DNA of 13,973 bases, taken from assembly GCA_024464195.1 (NCBI GenBank), contig JANHAK010000013.1:1-13973 (forward strand), given 5' to 3'. This DNA comes from Methanomassiliicoccales archaeon. Its GTDB lineage: Archaea > Thermoplasmatota > Thermoplasmata > Methanomassiliicoccales > JACIVX01. A program made the position numbers and the translations under genes. The notes below the pieces were generated by a model. It saw only the letters and a program-made list of their open reading frames with translations. It was not told the DNA's origin and searched no databases. Position 1 is the stretch's first letter. Every line of letters starts with the position of its first letter. Below, in pieces: positions 12,965 through 13,973 of the stretch.

Positions 12965-13893
12965 CGTATCCCCCCTACTAGTCTGAGGTATATCTCCTCG
13001 AGACCCCGCCTCAATTCCTCGACGAATTCAACTTCTGCGCCAGCATTGATCAGCGATCGGACGATCAGAGGATTATCATTCTCAGGATTTTCAACATCGA
13101 TTGCAATTGTGTTTTCATTTTCATGCACAGATCGTACAAATGGAAGAGCGTTGACCGCAGCAATTATCTCTGGTGTGATTTTTTTCAATTTGACAAGTGT
13201 CGTTCTTCCCCAGAATTTATGGGCAAGATCATCCGCGGATCCGACAGCAAGAATCCGGCGCTGTATGATGCCGACACGATCACAGATTCTCTGCGCATCG
13301 TCAAGATTATGCGTATTAAGGAAGATTGTTCGCCCTTCCTTCTTCAAATCTAGAAGATAATTACGCACGGTGATCGCAGCCTGGGGATCAAGTCCAGAGG
13401 TTGGCTCATCAAGGAAAAGGAAATCTGGCTCATGAACGAGTGCTCTCGCAATCGCGATCTTCTGTTTCATTCCTTTTGAAAACTTCGCGATTGGATCATC
13501 CCGCCTGTCCCAGACATCGAGCTTCGTCAGAAGATCTCTGATTCTCTGATCCCGTTTTCCCTTCGGCACACCATATAATTGCGCAAAAAAATCCAAGTTG
13601 CGATATGCACTCAACGATTCGTAAAGTCCTGGGTTCTCAGGCAAAAGACCAATCATACCACGTATTTTGATCGCATCATCAGGATTTGTAATATCGAGGC
13701 TATTGATATAAGCTGTACCAGCGGTCGGAGCGATCAAACAACAGAGCATTCTTACAGTCGTCGTTTTTCCCGCACCATTCGGTCCAATAAATCCAAATAC
13801 CTCGCCATCTTTGACAATCAAGTTGAGATCTTCGACGGCTGTGATACTGCCAAAATTTCTCGTAAGGCCAACCGCTTCAATCAGATGATTCAC
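12961..13893 (-). CDS. ABC-2 exporter ATP-binding protein
   Basis: A 310-residue ABC ATPase. Walker A GPNGAGKT is at 37-44, the signature FSKGMKQKIA at 138-147 (in place of LSGGQ), Walker B LFLDEP with Asp162-Glu163, and the H-loop His195. The Q-loop reads LLPENPGLYE, with Glu where Gln is usual; this variant is common in NatA-like exporters. About 90 C-terminal residues after the core form a regulatory extension ending LEEIYLRLVGGIR. It powers the permease that starts within its stop codon. GTG 13893 is chosen because a TATA-like CATATACAATA centred near 13917 lies about 24 bases upstream, fitting a leaderless message. The operon converges on the other ABC pair; the two ATPases are clearly different in sequence, so this is not a recent duplication. 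Confidence 0.93.
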   Translation of the reverse strand: MNHLIEAVGLTRNFGSITAVEDLNLIVKDGEVFGFIGPNGAGKTTTVRMLCCLIAPTAGTAYINSLDITNPDDAIKIRGMIGLLPENPGLYESLSAYRNLDFFAQLYGVPKGKRDQRIRDLLTKLDVWDRRDDPIAKFSKGMKQKIAIARALVHEPDFLFLDEPTSGLDPQAAITVRNYLLDLKKEGRTIFLNTHNLDDAQRICDRVGIIQRRILAVGSADDLAHKFWGRTTLVKLKKITPEIIAAVNALPFVRSVHENENTIAIDVENPENDNPLIVRSLINAGAEVEFVEELRRGLEEIYLRLVGGIR

Positions 13894-13910
13894 CGCCGCA
13901 ACGCTGGATA

Positions 13911-13922
13911 TTGTATATGTAA
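13911..13922 (-). promoter_or_regulatory. TATA-type promoter of the second ABC operon
   Basis: TTACATATACAA on the minus strand is centred about 24-25 bases before GTG 13893. With no Shine-Dalgarno at a useful distance before the GTG, a leaderless transcript is likely. Confidence 0.5.
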
Positions 13923-13973
13923 CGATAAGTGAATAAGATTAGTAAGATTAAAGCCTTGGCCTATATTCTGGCG

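Noticed and set aside
1..13973. CRISPR arrays, insertion sequences, tRNA or rRNA genes
   Set aside because: I looked for regularly spaced repeats, transposase frames with terminal repeats, and tRNA-like T-loop/anticodon patterns in the gaps, and found none.

Overview
The window looks like a euryarchaeal chromosome segment, possibly from the Thermoplasmatota, although the lineage is inferred. The support is an archaeal-type SepF, an archaeal MCT-1/Tma20-like PUA protein, small zinc ribbons, a tungsten-type aldehyde:ferredoxin oxidoreductase (AOR) with MoaD-like partners, and TATA-like boxes 24-28 bases upstream of start codons that appear leaderless. Strong AAGGAGGT ribosome-binding sites occur at other genes. 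I see no insertion sequences, tRNAs, rRNAs or CRISPR arrays.

Layout. 1-3062 (minus strand): a zinc-ribbon protein, a PUA-domain RNA-binding protein, a Lys-rich zinc-ribbon protein, the division protein SepF, and an HD-domain phosphohydrolase that runs off the left edge. 3299-4719 (plus): a two-gene membrane unit, one anchored extracytoplasmic protein and one four-helix membrane protein, both of unknown function. 5148-5873 (plus): an unrecognised protein with a four-cysteine pattern. 5910-9369 (minus): AOR, a MoaD ending in Gly-Gly, a second MoaD-like protein without Gly-Gly, and a MoeB/ThiF-type E1 enzyme. These fit together as an oxidoreductase plus part of its pterin-cofactor sulfur-transfer machinery. 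9593-11615 (plus) and 11936-13893 (minus): two converging two-gene ABC-2 exporters (ATPase plus permease), separated by hairpin and T-run terminator-like structures.

The most unusual aspect is translation initiation. Three genes have no ATG, GTG or TTG where homology and ribosome-binding sites require a start. AOR appears to begin at ACG, 8 nt after a perfect AAGGAGGT. The second ABC permease appears to begin at CTG in a CTGA overlap with the ATPase stop. The first ABC ATPase has a well-placed ATG followed by an in-frame TGA at codon 4, with an ATA as the next possible start. The E1 gene uses TTG after AAGGAGGT, and three further genes use GTG. This is either real near-cognate initiation or several independent sequence errors or mutations. 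It deserves checking.

A second notable point is a run of about sixteen consecutive five-residue repeats, with the pattern of a pentapeptide-repeat beta-helix, in the extracytoplasmic loop of the second ABC permease. I do not know this architecture from the ABC-2 family. I did not recognise a complete new multi-gene system. The best candidates for undescribed biology are these start codons, the beta-helix permease, the MoaD-like protein without Gly-Gly, and the four-cysteine protein beside the AOR cluster.
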